A stretch of DNA of 64,000 nucleotides from Globodera rostochiensis (GCA_018350325.1 JAEVLN010000005.1:4004393-4068392), one strand, 5' to 3'; counted from the first letter of the stretch, positions 50,228 through 61,450 are shown. The notes: generated by a model from the letters alone, not told the origin. Numbers and translations: made by a program.

Positions 50228-51485
50228 ATGAACGAGTTTTGGATTTTACTTTTGGTGCCATTCATTGCAACAAATTCACTCGACAAAGCCGAATCCGTAC
50301 AATTGGAGGAAACGCCACTCGAAATAATTGATGAAATATTCGGAGAAGGCTGGTGGGACAATGACAAAGACAAAGAATGGAAAAAATTAACACTTGAACA
50401 AAATGCCATTCACCAAATCGACCGGCAGAACACCCAAATTGAACAAATTGAACCCAATTCAACTGATCAGAATCCACCTCTCAAAGAGTCTGATCACTCT
50501 GGACAAATTGAACCCAATTCAACTGATCATAATCTTCCTCACACAGAGTCTGATCACTCTGGACAAATTGAACCCAATTCAACTGATCAGAATCCTCCTC
50601 TCAAAGAGTCTGATCACTCTGGACAAATTGAACCCAATTCAAATGATCATAATCTTCCTCACACAGAGTCTGATCACTCTGGACAAATTGAACCCAATTC
50701 AACTGATCATAATCTTCCTCACACAGAGTCTGTTCACTCTGGACAAATTGAACCCAATTCAACTGATCAGAATCCTTCTCTCACATCTGATCACACTGGA
50801 TCAATTGAACATAATATTGCCGAAGATGAGCAAAGACGTAAAATTATCGCCAAATTCCACGCCATAAAAGAAGAATTAAAGCAAAAAGGGAAATTTCCTT
50901 GGAAAGAAAGAAATCAAATTGAGAAAGAAATTGCTAAACAATTGGGAGTCACTAGCTCAAAAATATATAAATGGAAAAAAGAATTTGGCATAAGCCAAAA
51001 AGTGTTATATGAAAAAGAAGAACGTAAACATTTGGTAGAGAAATTTGATCAAATGAAAGCCGAGTTAAAGCGGGCCGGACTCAAAAACTCGTATTCAAAT
51101 CAAATAAATAAAATTTTCGCAAAAGAATTGGGGCTCAGTTTGGCAACAATTTATAGGTGGAAAAATGAACTTGGCCAAACCGGTGAGTTTTTTGATTTTA
51201 TTAATTTTTTTATATTAATTAAATTCTTTTACAGTACCAAATAAACATTCCCACAGCGAAAAAAAAGAATTGTTGAAACGCTATTATGAAATTAGAGACA
51301 AAAATTCTAAAATTAGTGATAAGGACATTGCCAAAATGCTGGAAATTAATGTCTGCACTTTGTATAGATGGAAAAAACAATTTGAACGAAAGCAATTTCA
51401 TCCAAATTCTGTTGATGAAAATTCTGTAGAAGAGAATGCCGCGGCAAATGTTCAGAATGGGAATTCGAATTCGGGGAGTATATGA
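50228..51485 (+). CDS. Family I secreted multi-HTH protein, copy M (intact, 20-aa repeat expansion)
   Basis: Exon 1 is 50228-51182, the intron 51183-51234 (GTGAGT...TTTTACAG, phase 1) and exon 2 51235-51485; 401 aa. Start MNEFWILLLVPFIATNSLDK. The box is IIDEIFGEGWWDNDKDKEWK. Six 20-aa units at about 72-190 alternate between NPPLKESDHS and NLPHTESDHS types, so a 40-aa higher-order repeat is visible. Each unit keeps the N-S-T/N-S-N motif. HTH1 is about 205-253 (LGVTSSKIYKWKKEFG), HTH2 267-316 and HTH3 in exon 2 (LYRWKKQFERKQF). The tail is slightly shorter than in D. Repeat number and type differ from every other copy while the HTH part is conserved. Confidence 0.87.
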
Positions 51486-51639
51486 ATAAATAGTCATGAT
51501 TTTAAAAAAAGATTGGGCAGTTAGTGATTTAGATTTGTCCAGAGTGATCAGGCAGATTCTTACATTTTCTTTGGACAAAAAAATCTCTGAATTTAGGGAA
51601 AAATCCCATTTATTATAAAAAAATTCAATATGAAATATT

Positions 51640-51780
51640 GGGATAAGAGTTTTTGAATCCGTCCCGCGTTAACTCGCCTTTCATTTGATCAAATTTCTCA
51701 CTTTTTTTGGCTTTTTTCGACTTACAAATTAAGCCAAATGCTTTTTTCTATTGGTTTATTGTGCGAACATTTACATTAAT
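51640..51780 (-). pseudogene. Family I fragment (HTH1 end and HTH2)
   Basis: The minus strand matches the end of HTH1 (KKAFGLI...), the KFDQMKGELTRDGFKNSY coding part of HTH2 and nothing else. It is a short relic with a deletion between the two HTH units. Confidence 0.5.
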
Positions 51781-51785
51781 CTTTT

Positions 51786-52938
51786 AAACGATTTATCTGT
51801 CTATTCTTTGCATGAATGGCTAAAAATTTGGAAAAACCCCCCAAATTTGTTAACCATTTCTTTATTCGGCTGTTTTCGCAAATAAAAAAACACGAAAAAA
51901 TTTTGTTATAAACTGTTTTGACTGAAATACTTCTAAGCTTTTTATCTTTGGAATTTTCTCCTCCAATTAATTCTCAAAAAATAATTATAATTTTTGAACA
52001 AAGGTTGCTCCCGATCCAGAGCCCCAAATTGAGTCGTTTTTCGTAAGAGTCCCTCACTTTTTTGGGGTCTTTGTCTTGGGTCAAGTCTCGAGTCTAGGTA
52101 ATTAGGTCTCAGCTCTCGAGAATCACTACAGTAATTGTTGATTGAACCACTTTCTCCAATGCATCATCAATAAACTATCAGACTTTGAATTTTTTTAATA
52201 ACACATTTACTTCGAATAAAAACCTATTTTATTTTGAGCTTTTTTGCAAATTTTCATTTCCCTCTTCCCGGTCTCATTCCCTTCATTCAATTGTTTTCCT
52301 AAATCTTCCCTCCGCTCATTTAGCCGCTCCGTGACAAATAAATATATTCTATCTGTTATCGATTACGATAAGGGTCAACAGAACCCCTCGGAGCTAACAA
52401 AATCTGACTGATTTGGCCAAGTTTACGCAATTGTACGGAGCCAGCTTAAACAGTGCTCGCGCTACTGGGGTATGCTTTTTTTTTAGTAAATATTTAATAA
52501 CAAAATAAATCTCACTAATTATGCCAAGTTAACGCAATTGTACGGACGATTAATAACGCCAACAACAACCTGCTGAAAGGTGCTGAAAATATGGGAAATG
52601 GCCTAATGCACGCTGAAACATCCGACAGCCTTTTCGGAAAAACTCGAGGGCCGGGGTTTGACTGTATTCTATAAAAAAAAAAGTGAAAAATGCGGTCGGG
52701 GTCAGTTTAGCGCCGATCAGTTTGGTGCGACGTGTTTGAAACGTTATACCTTTTTTATTTGTCCAAATCAAAAATCTTAATATAATTCGAAAGCACTATG
52801 TCTGTGTAATTTTGTTTGATTTGCTTTACTAATGACATCCTTTAAATTATAATGATTGTAAATTTATTTAAATAAACAAAGAAACATTTTAAAAATTTTA
52901 TATTTCAAAATGTTTAAAAATGCTAGAATCAGGATTTA
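51786..52938. other. No gene; GAGTCTCGAG array and a 25-bp direct repeat
   Basis: 52070-52130 has GGTCAAGTCTCGAGTCTAGG-like words related to the 35225 array. GCCAAGTTNACGCAATTGTA occurs at about 52416 and 52526. The rest is AT-rich and empty. Confidence 0.3.
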
Positions 52939-53393
52939 CCAGGACTAAAAATCCTGTTTGTTTTCAGGATATTCTGATCCTGGTGTTTTGCGGAACAGGA
53001 TCCTGCACCAGGATCAGGATTTTTCATAATTTTTGAAATTTTTTGTAAAATTGATCAACCTTTGGAATGTTTAAAAATTTTGAAATAACTCTTTGGCTAT
53101 AATATTTTTTAATAATGGGGTTCGAGCCCAATATAGATTACGACCCCCATCACCAAACCACTACACCACCAGTTTATATGTGACCTCTTGGTCCTAAATC
53201 CAATACATAACTGAAAATCCTGTCCGATTACCCGGATTCAGGGCAGGATCAGGATCCTGATCTGAGTTCCCGGATCAGGATCAGGATTTGGAAATTACCA
53301 GGATCAGGTTACCAGGATTAAAAATCCTGTTTTCAGGATATCCTGATCCTGGTGCTTCGTCGAAATACCAGGATTCCGGATCAGGAGTCCTGG
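52939..53393. mobile_element. Element with CAGGATCAGGAT arrays and tRNA-like core
   Basis: The ends share CCAGGACT in inverted orientation, followed by AATCCTG/GGATCAGGATC arrays on both sides. A minus-strand tRNA-like segment (GTGGTGTAGTGGTTTGG ... GGGCTCGAACCCC) is at 53112-53170. It has the same three-part plan as the elements at 1514, 2580, 10471 and 16852. No clear target duplication. Confidence 0.6.
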
Positions 53394-53801
53394 AAACATT
53401 ATGTTTAAAATCGGCACAAATTGTCATTTTGTTTTAAAAAATGTTGGGTAACTCTTCCGAAAAGTCCCGATTTTTTCTTTAAAATTTCGGAAGTCGAAAC
53501 TCGGAATTCCGCATTGTCAAAAATTTTTGGAACCGAGGGGAAGGATGCTATCGTGGACATGGTCGAGCACCATAGCCTTATGTTCATTTTATGTTAACGC
53601 ATAAATGATCGGTAGCACTGATAGTGAAGTATTGATTATCAATAAATCCTTTAAATTAAATGATTGTAAATTTATTTTAAAATGACTTATAAACAACGAA
53701 ACATTTTAAAATTTTATATATCAAAAAGTTAAAAAATGCTATTCCGGAGTCGGGATTAAAATGTCTGCTCATCGGCACAGAAGCGATCATTGACCATTCA
53801 T

Positions 53802-54710
53802 TCAAATACTCCCCGAATTCGAGTGCTCAATTTCCTGAACATTTGCCGCGGCATTCTCTTCCACAAAATGTCCATCGACAGAATTTGGGTGGAATTGCTG
53901 TCGTTTAAATTGCCTTTTCCATCTATACAAAGTGCTTGTTCCAATTTTCAACATTTTTTTTGCAATTTCCTCGTCACTAATTTTAGGATTTTGGTCCTTA
54001 ATTTGATAATAACGGTTCATCAATTCTTTTTGTTTGCTGTGGGCGTATTTATTTTGTGGTTCTGAAAAAGAATTGGTAATTAATATAAATATAATAATAA
54101 AAGTTGGCTTGAAATATTCACTGATTTGGCCAAATTCACTTTTCCAACTGCAAATTGTTCCAAAACTGAGGCCCAACTCTTTTGCGACAATTTCATCAAT
54201 TTCGTGCTTATGAGAGTTTTTGAATCCGTCCCGCTTTAACTCGGCTTTCATTTGATCAAATTTCTCTAACAAATTTTTTTGCTCATTTTTTTATTATTCG
54301 ACTTAAGCCAAATTCTTTTTTCCATTCATATATTTTTTTGCGATTGACTTTTAAATTTCGCTTTGTTCTTCGCTATTTTTGTCATTATCAGAGTGATCAG
54401 ACTTTGTGAGAAGAGGATTCTGATCAGTTGAATTTGGTTCAATTTGTCCAAGCTGATCAGTTGAATTGAGTTCAATTTGTCCAATTTGGGTGTTCTGTCG
54501 GTCGATTTGGTGATGGACATTTTGTCCAAAGCTTGTTGGCACCGGCGTTTTCAAATCCTCGGCTTCACCTTTGTCCCACCAGCCTTCTCCGAATATTTCA
54601 TCAAATGTTTTGAGTGGCGTTTCCTCCAATTTTACTTTTACGGATTCGGCTTTGTCCATTGAATTTGTTGCAAAAAATGCCATCAAAATTAAAATCCAAA
54701 ACTTTCCCAT
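53802..54710 (-). pseudogene. Family I copy N, HTH1 deleted and frameshifted
   Basis: The ATG at 54710 gives MGKFWILILMAFFATNSMDK, the FDEIFGEGWWDKGEAEDLKT box, linker, two repeats and SEEQSEI, then a stop at 54351. A deletion has joined this point to the AKHLKV-coding end of HTH1. HTH2 (54272-54120), the intron (GTGAATATTT donor, changed from GTGAGT) and exon 2 with HTH3 and tail (to 53802, with one added residue, AKKMLKIG) are otherwise well preserved and form a second open frame of 156 codons. A single deletion therefore explains most of the damage. Confidence 0.7.
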
Positions 54711-55095
54711 TTTTATTTGGGCTTAAACAACCTCTGAATTTAGGGGACATTTATATGAAATTTTAATAATATTATAATTTAAACAGAAAAATCGATATGC
54801 AATTTGGTGTTAAAGAATTTTTCTCACTATTCTCTTAAATTTTAAATGATAAGTATTAATATATTTAGCCTTAATAAAAAAATGATTGCAAGTAATAAAT
54901 GATGCCCAAAAGAGAAATAGGCATTCAATTCTTATAAATAATTATCTCATTTGAATCAATATTCTTGACATCATCATTATCTTATAAAAATGGCGTAATT
55001 TGTGAATAGTAAAATAATAAATTTAAAATCAATGAATAAAATTGTGCTCGAATCTATCGTCCTTTAACGTCCTTAAATCTGGAGCTTCTGTGAAT

Positions 55096-55579
55096 TGGTA
55101 CGCATCGGTTCAGTGCCGCACGGTTCAGTGCCAGCGATTGAATGGCTATAACTTTTTCTAATCTCAACCAAATCAAACAATCAAGACGTCTTTGGAAAGC
55201 TCTAAGCTTTTAAAAGCTATTGTTAAGCCAAAGTTAATCAATTAGAAAATTAGTGAAAAAGTTATTTTGATAAAACTTAAAACCCCTTGATTTTGCGTGT
55301 TTTTTTCACATTAAACTTTTTTAAACCAATTAAACCGCTTGGTTTATTTTTTAATTGATTCATCTAATTTAAAGCTTTCGAATGATATCTTGTTTGTTTG
55401 ATTTGATTGAGTTTAAAAAAAGTTATAGACCTTTCAATCGCTGGCACTGAACCGTCCAGCACTGAACCGTGGGCACTGAACCGTCCGGCACTGAACCGTC
55501 CGGCACCGGCACTGAACCGTGGGCACTGAACCGTCCGGCACTGAACCGTCCGGCACCGGCACTGAACCGATCCGCCCCG
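55096..55579. mobile_element. 484-bp element with GGCACTGAACCG repeats, 9-bp TSD tctgtgaat
   Basis: The perfect 9-bp duplications tctgtgaat are at 55087-55095 and 55580-55588, interrupting the dispersed repeat that is uninterrupted at 8925 and 31240. The ends share ATCGGTTCAGTGCC in inverted orientation, and the right side has about seven CGGCACTGAACCGTC units. The interior (TTTTAAAAGC, CAAACAATCAAGACG) is AT-rich and partly palindromic. A half copy is at 7590-7735. A 9-bp duplication points to a Mutator-like group. Confidence 0.75.
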
Positions 55580-55649
55580 TCTGTGAATAGCAGCTGTCAC
55601 TTAGAAAAAGCGTCAGAAATTAGTGTCACTTACCCACCAAAATTAGTGG

Positions 55650-56304
55650 AGACCCAATAAAATAAGAACATATGCAACGAAACCCCTGCCTAATTAAGAT
55701 CACTTATTTAAATATTCAGTGAATTTGTCCAACCAAAAAATGATAGTGAATTGTTTCGAGAATATTTTTAAAAAATCGGAGACTAAACAAATTTCCTTTC
55801 TTTCTCTAACTTTCTCTCGTTTGGCGTTCTCTTTAATTCGTAAATTGATGTAGTCGCACTTCGCGACGTCAAACTTTTGTTTGCGACGTCAGATTCGCAT
55901 TTGAGAACAACATTAGGCATTCATTAATACATCACTTTTTTGATTAATACATCCATTCATGAGTTATTGGTTAAAATCTTGATAATTTTATTACAGATAT
56001 TATGGCAAAAAGTATATTATTGCGCAAGAATAACTGTTTGAATTAGTACCTTTCTAAAGCCCTTGATACGTAGAAGCTATCTGTAAGCAAGAGCTAAGCG
56101 ATTGGATAGTTCTCGAGAAGGTTATGCCCAGAAATGCTAAATTGACGAAATAGTGTGCAAAAGTGAGGACAGTTAGACACACTAGAGTAACGAGAGAGAC
56201 AGTGTAACACTGGAGTTGCATCCGTGCAGTAGTATGCAACGCATAGAACTTTTTATTAGCTTTCTGGGGAACTGGCGAATCAATTCACCTAAAATTAACA
56301 ATTG
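55650..56304. other. No gene seen
   Basis: AT-rich sequence with GCGACGTCAAAC/GCGACGTCAGAT words near 55860-55895 and no recognisable frame or element ends. Confidence 0.3.
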
Positions 56305-56366
56305 AATAGAGGGGATTCGAACCTCCAACCTTATTTTTGTTGAAAAGCTCACAGACCACTAAGACA
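56305..56366 (-). repeat. tRNA-like fragment
   Basis: The minus strand reads TGTCTTAGTGGTCTGTGAGC ... TTGGAGGTTCGAATCCCCTC, with A-box- and B-box-like parts. I cannot build a full acceptor stem, so a functional tRNA is unlikely. Confidence 0.4.
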
Positions 56367-56521
56367 AATTTTAAATCTTTTCTGAACTAAGGCACAAAAT
56401 CGAATCGCTGTGTGTGGGAAAGGCCAGTGATTGCCGAGGGGGAAAGCGATAGAAATGATAGGGGCATAAATTTATGGCAAAGTGTTTCCAGTCGGTTGGG
56501 TGACCGGAAATTCCGGGGAAA

Positions 56522-56725
56522 ATGTGTGGGGGGGGGGTCGACGTAAATAGATTCGCGATCCGCGACATAATCGCCAATAAATGGTTAATGCTCAGGGAAC
56601 GAATAATCATTCCAACGTCATGGCAAAAATACATTATGAAAATGCCTCACAACGGACACCCAGGCGTTAAACGAATGAAGTCATTTCTTAAACTTGGAGA
56701 AAAAAATGGAGAAAATGTAAAATGA
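56522..56725 (+). pseudogene. Gypsy-type integrase zinc-binding fragment
   Basis: The plus-strand frame includes LMLRERIIIPTSWQKYIMK followed by MPHNGHPGVKRMKSFLK. This is the hallmark spacing of the H2C2 zinc-binding domain at the start of retroviral-type integrases (...LHxGHPGxxRMK...). Only this part is present and no catalytic core follows, so it is a retroelement relic. A poly-G tract lies just before it. Confidence 0.55.
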
Positions 56726-56919
56726 ATGTAAACAATTTTGTTGAGTTAATTTCATCAAAACTTATTTTTCCAATCATTGACCTTCATTCAAAAGTTCCTC
56801 TAATTCGAGCTTTCAATTTTCAATTAAATGACGGGGATAATGATCAATGAGGGAGAGTAACGATCTGTTTTTATTGCGGGAAAAGAAAAATACAATTTGT
56901 TTTGTTTGAAAATTCTGCT

Positions 56920-57678
56920 TCACTTTTGCATGCAATTGAGGCCCAACTCTTTTGCGACAGTTTGATCAGTTTCGTGTTTATAAGAGTTTTTGAATCCGGT
57001 CCGCTTTAACTCGGCTTTCATTTGATCAAATTTCTCTATCAAATTTTCTCGCTCATTTTTTTTCTTCTCATTGTTAAGCATTTTTCGACTTAGGCCTAAT
57101 TCTTTTTTCCATTTATATATTTTAATTCGACTGACTTTTAAATGTTTTGCAATTTTCTCCTCAATTTGATTCCACTCTTTTGTTGAATATTTTCCTTTTT
57201 GTTTAAATTCGTCTTTAATTGCGTGGAATTTGTCTATTATTTTACGTTTTTTGTCTTTCATTATTTCATTCTGTTGTCCAGAGTGATCAGACTCTGTGAG
57301 AGGAGAATTCTGATCAGTTGATTTGGGTTCAATTTGTCCAAAGTCATCAGACTCTATGAGAGTAGGATTCTGATCAGTTGAATTGGGTTCAATTTGTCCA
57401 GAGTGATCAGACTCTGTGAGAGGAGGAGTCTGATTAGTTGAATTGGGTTCAATTTGTCCAATTTGGGTGTTCTGTCGGTCGATTTGGTGATGGACATTTT
57501 GTCCAAAGTTTGTTGGCGCCGGCATTTTTAAATCTTCGGCTTCACCTTTGTCCCACCAGCCTTCTCCGAATATTTCATCAAATGTTTTGAGCTCCAATTT
57601 TACTTTTACGGATTTGGCTTTTTCCAGTGAATTTATTGTGAAGAATAAAACCAAAATTAAAATACAAAATTGTTCCAT
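56920..57678 (-). CDS. Family I copy O, truncated in HTH2
   Basis: The frame runs from the conserved ATG at 57678 (MEQFCILILVLFFTINSLEK) through KTFDEIFGEGWWDKGEAEDL, the linker and four GQIEP units of the 20-aa type, DKKRK, a complete HTH1 (IYKWKKELG) and HTH2 as far as AKELGLN. There the sequence leaves the family and a stop follows (252 aa). The conserved intron and exon 2 are absent, though a trace of the exon 2 tail remains near 56785-56820. The W-to-C change in the fifth residue is unusual. A secreted one-HTH product is possible; loss of function is as likely. Confidence 0.65.
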   Translation of the reverse strand: MEQFCILILVLFFTINSLEKAKSVKVKLELKTFDEIFGEGWWDKGEAEDLKMPAPTNFGQNVHHQIDRQNTQIGQIEPNSTNQTPPLTESDHSGQIEPNSTDQNPTLIESDDFGQIEPKSTDQNSPLTESDHSGQQNEIMKDKKRKIIDKFHAIKDEFKQKGKYSTKEWNQIEEKIAKHLKVSRIKIYKWKKELGLSRKMLNNEKKKNERENLIEKFDQMKAELKRTGFKNSYKHETDQTVAKELGLNCMQK

Positions 57679-58158
57679 TTTATTTGGGCAAAATAACCTC
57701 TTAATTTAAGACCATTTTTATAATTTAAACGAAAATTCGATATGGTGGAAATTGTCAATTATTTTTGTGTTTAAGGAAATTCTCTCAAAAATTTCTTAAA
57801 TCTTAATAAAAATTCACTTAAAATATTAATAAATATTATTAGCTTTAATTGAAATGGGCATTCACATAATTCAAGACATCTCATAAATATTTTTCCATAA
57901 TTTTGAACCGAGACAAATCAATATTCCTGACATTTACAAAATTGAGGACAAAATCAATAATCGTGACATCTCATAAATATTTTTCCATAAGCTTTATATA
58001 AATAAATGACCAAATTGTGGGCCGTCATTTATTACTCTCAATGATTTTTTTATCAAGCTAAATAATATGATAATGTAATTATTATAATTCTTAAACACAA
58101 AAATAATTGACAATCCCATATAGAATTTTCCGTTTAAATTATAAATTTGCCAAATAAA
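57679..58158. promoter_or_regulatory. Divergent 5' flanks of copies O (-) and P (+)
   Basis: Two back-to-back family I starts share this 480-bp spacer. Upstream boxes occur near 57880-57990 (CATCTCATAAATATTTTTCC, GAACCGAGACAAATCAATAT). ATTACTCTCAATGATT and the TTTTCCGTTTAAATTATAAA motif precede copy P. The head-to-head arrangement could share control elements. Confidence 0.45.
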
Positions 58159-59094
58159 ATGGAAGTGTTTTGGATTTTAATTGTCGTGTCATTTTTTGCA
58201 ACAAATTCACTCGACAAAGCCGAATCCGTACAATTATTTGATGAAATATTCGGAGAAGGTTGGTGGGACAATGAAAAAGACGAAGAATGGCATAAATTAA
58301 CGCTTGAACAAAATTTCCATGACGAAATCGACTGGCAGAACACCCAAATTGGACAAAATGAACCCAATTCAACTGATCAGAATCCTCCTCTCACAGAGTC
58401 TGATCACTCTGATAATGCTGGAAATGAGCGAAAACGTAAAATTGTCGAAAAATTCCAAGCAATAAAAGAAGTATTTAAGCAAAAAGGAAAATATTCAAAA
58501 AAAGAAAGAACTCAAATTGAGCAGAAAATTGCTAAACATTTAAAAGTCAATCGAAAATATATTTATAAATGGAAAAAAGAATTTGGCCTAAGTCGAAAAA
58601 TGTTTTATGAAAAAGAAGAACGTAAACATTTGGTAGAGAAATTTGATCAAATGAAAGCCGAGTTAAAACGGGACGGATTCAAAAACTCTTATCCCAATCA
58701 AATTGATAAAACTGTCGCAAAAGAATTGGGCCTCAGTTTTGGAACAATTTACAATTGGAAACGTAAACTTGGCCAATCCAGTGAGTATTTTGAACCCAAT
58801 TAATTATTTATTTATTTTAATTAAAATTCTTTTACAGCACCAAACCATATATACTCCCACAGCGAACAAAAGGAATTGATGAAAAGTTATTATGAAATTA
58901 AAGACAAAAATCCAAAAATTAGAGATGAAGACATTGCTAAAAGGCTTAAAATTGGGTCAAGAACTTTGCGTAAATGGAAAAGCCAATTTAAACAACAGCA
59001 ATTTCATCCAAATTCTTTCGATGGACATTCTGTGGAAGAGAATGCCGCGGCAAATGTTCAGAAAATTGGGAACTCGAATTTGGGGAGTATTTGA
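58159..59094 (+). CDS. Family I secreted multi-HTH protein, copy P (intact, single repeat)
   Basis: Exon 1 is 58159-58780, the intron 58781-58837 (GTGAGT...TTTTACAG) and exon 2 58838-59094; 292 aa, the shortest complete member. An in-frame ATG at 58147 is possible, but 58159 (MEVFWILIVVSFFATNSLDK) matches the family. It has FDEIFGEGWWDNEKDEEWHK, only one GQNEPNSTDQ unit with its NPPLTESDHS tail, then NERKRK, HTH1 (94-143), HTH2 (159-205) and HTH3 in exon 2 (LRKWKSQFKQQQF) with a full tail. It shows that a long repeat run is not required for an otherwise intact gene. Confidence 0.86.
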
Positions 59095-59099
59095 AAAAA

Positions 59100-59992
59100 G
59101 ACCAAAGATTTAAAAATAAGTTTTGATGAAATTAACACATCACGGCGTTTACGTTGTTCCCATTCTTTTTGATATTTGGCAAACATTTCAAAGGATTTTT
59201 AAATTTGATTTTGCATTTTGTATTTACCAACTGTTTAAGATAAGAATTCTGTAACGAATTACCAACATATATGTCATATGCCATACTTTTATATAAAACT
59301 TCCGAATTTCCCACAAATTTGTAGCCGGAACTCGGATTCCGCATCGTTAAATTTTTTGAAACTCAAAATTCTTAGCCCAAAAGTGTCAGAACTTTGGACT
59401 TGGGCATTTTATTTCGAAACAGCACCAGAACGCAGTCCTGAGTAAGAGTAAACTCGCGCAGAAAGAACGCAATATGTAACACGTATAATCCATTTTGTAA
59501 CTTGTGTCTCTTCTAAAATTTTGTAACATAAGTTTAAGGAGATATATTTTATTTATTTTTCAACACTAAAAGCTTGGTTGGACCAGCCAATCAAACGAGT
59601 CTAGGTAAATTGCTCTCTGGAAAATTGCTCTCCGTGAGAAAAAATAAAATACTGGGAGGTTGAACCCCAATTTTAGAAATAATTTTAAAATATTTCCGAT
59701 TTTTAAAAATATTTTTGGACTGAATTAGAACTAACAGAGGAAAAGTTAGAGACTTGGGGTTCGTTAGGCTTAGGCCTAAGCCACCCTGGCTCGAACGCGT
59801 TAGGCTTAGGCCTAAGCCACTCTTTCCTGTTTATGGCTAACCGGGACCAAATCAATAATCGTGACATATCATAAATATTTTTCCATAATTTAACCGCGAC
59901 CAAATCAATATTTCTGACACTCGTAAATATTTTTACAAATTTTGAACCGGGACAAAATCAAATGTTCTTGGCCACGCTATCGGCATCGCCAA
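59100..59992. other. Intergenic; TTAGGC palindromes and upstream boxes
   Basis: 59757-59823 has two copies of GTTAGGCTTAGGCCTAAGCC, one followed by ACCCTGGC. 59835-59955 has three degenerate family boxes (AACCGGGACCAAATCAATAA, GTGACATATCATAAATATTT). No gene is recognisable between 59100 and 59757. Confidence 0.4.
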
Positions 59993-60155
59993 TTGTTGGA
60001 GACGGCGTTTTCAAATCTGCGGCTTCAACTTTGTCCCACCAGCCTTCTCCGAATATTTCATCAAATGTTTTGAGTTCCAATTTTACGGAATCGGCTTTGT
60101 CCAGTGAATTTGTTGCAAATAATCCCACAAAAATTAATATCCAAAATTCCTCCAT
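59993..60155 (-). pseudogene. Family I 5' fragment (copy Q)
   Basis: The ATG at 60155 gives MEEFWILIFVGLFATNSLDK and KTFDEIFGEGWWDKVEAADL, then the family sequence ends near 59993. The 5' flank to about 60440 is well conserved and ends where an unrelated CCTCGGAAACCCGG repeat begins inside the upstream box. A headpiece of a lost gene. Confidence 0.65.
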
Positions 60156-60602
60156 TTTATTTGGCAAAATAACCTCTGAATTTAGGAGCATTTATATGTA
60201 AATTAAATTTTATAATTAAACGAAAATTCATGGAAAAATTTTCAAATTATTTTTTTTCTTAAAGAATTTCTGTCAAAAATGTTGTAATTTTAAAAAATAA
60301 TAAAATAATCGCAAATGTTTACAATATTAATAAATATTATTTAGCTTTGATAAATAATATTAAAAGTAATAAATACAGCCCACAATTAAATGGTCATTCA
60401 CATAAATCATATTCTTTAATAATACGGCCTAAATCTTTTTTAACCGGGACCTCGGAAACCCGGTCCCTCGGGCTCTCTCTAACCCTTCTGCAGTGGGCAT
60501 GGAACTTGGACTTTGAGGTCCCTTGTTGGGCATGGTCTCAGGACTCAGAGGTCCTGGCCGCGCTAATCACAGGGAAGAAGGGGAAAGGAAGGGTATGGCG
60601 CA
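60156..60602. other. Copy Q 5' flank and GC-rich repeat
   Basis: 60156-60440 is class 1 flank (TTAGGAGCATTTATATG, GATAAATAATATTAAAAGTA, TTTTTAACCGGGACC). 60450-60602 is a GC-richer repeat sharing ATCACAGGGAAG, GAAAGG and CAATGGAACCGTTTGTCA with 21750-21810. Confidence 0.4.
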
Positions 60603-61450
60603 ATGGAACCGTTTGTCAAAAGTGACGTTGTTGGACTGGTCAAGGCGTGCGTGGACTTTCCCATACCGGAGTTGCGCAATGTTTTTGTCGCATTTGACCG
60701 CGATCGCTTTCTTGAAGAAAAGGTGAGGAATTTTCCCGAGAATTTTTTAATTTCAAAATTAGTTTTGTTTATTAATGCTATGCTAAAAGAATAAATAAAA
60801 TCTTTGTGCGCATATTCAAATATATTAAACAATAATGCACTTTATTTTGGGCGTTCGCTCGCCGCTGTTTAGAGTACATCGATGTGAATGCGCACGATTT
60901 GCTCCGCTCATAAGAATTTTTGAAAATTGATCAGAAATTGTTGTGTGAGATTTTGGGCCTTGATCGCCTGTCCGTCTACGAAGAGCTTACAATTTGGATC
61001 GTTGTAAAATTGCAAAATATTTATAATAAATTTCTAAAATTTATTGTTTTAAATAGAAACATTCCCCCCATTTTAATTTAAGTTATTTATTTTTAGTCTA
61101 TTCGCTGGGCGGATGAACAATGCCGTCAAAATGGAAAAGAGCCTTCGCCAGAGAACAGACGTGAAATGCTCGGCCCGGCACTTTACAAAATTCGTTTTCC
61201 GATCGTTCCACAAGAGGATTTTACTGATAATATTGGTGCACATTTTGAAACCCTTTTAAATACAAAACTTATTTATTCGTTTTAAAATATCCCAAAATTG
61301 GCACTATCAAAATTGAACTCCACGCTTTTGACAGTTCCGTCCGGAGTGTTGACGAGTGACGAGCTGGTCGGCGTGTATCTGTACCATTGTCGTGCAAATC
61401 GAGCGCTCCGGGAGCTGTACCCGCTAAAACTTTCCACGCAGCGACGGTGA
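60603..61450 (+). pseudogene. BTB-BACK domain gene remnant
   Basis: Fragments in order: 60603-60722 ([20 protein letters not shown], followed by a GTGAGG donor); about 60846-61010 (FARRCLEYIDVNAHDLLRS, a TAA, then EFLKIDQKLLCEILGLDRLS); about 61097-61233 (IRWADEQCRQNGKEPSPENR ... RFPIVPQEDFT); and about 61335-61450 ([20 protein letters not shown] ... STQRR, stop). These match the end of a BTB/POZ domain, the BACK domain and the following segment of BTBD3/6-like proteins. The in-frame TAA (60914 area), missing BTB N-terminus and unusual junctions point to a pseudogene, although alternative exon borders cannot be excluded. Confidence 0.65.
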
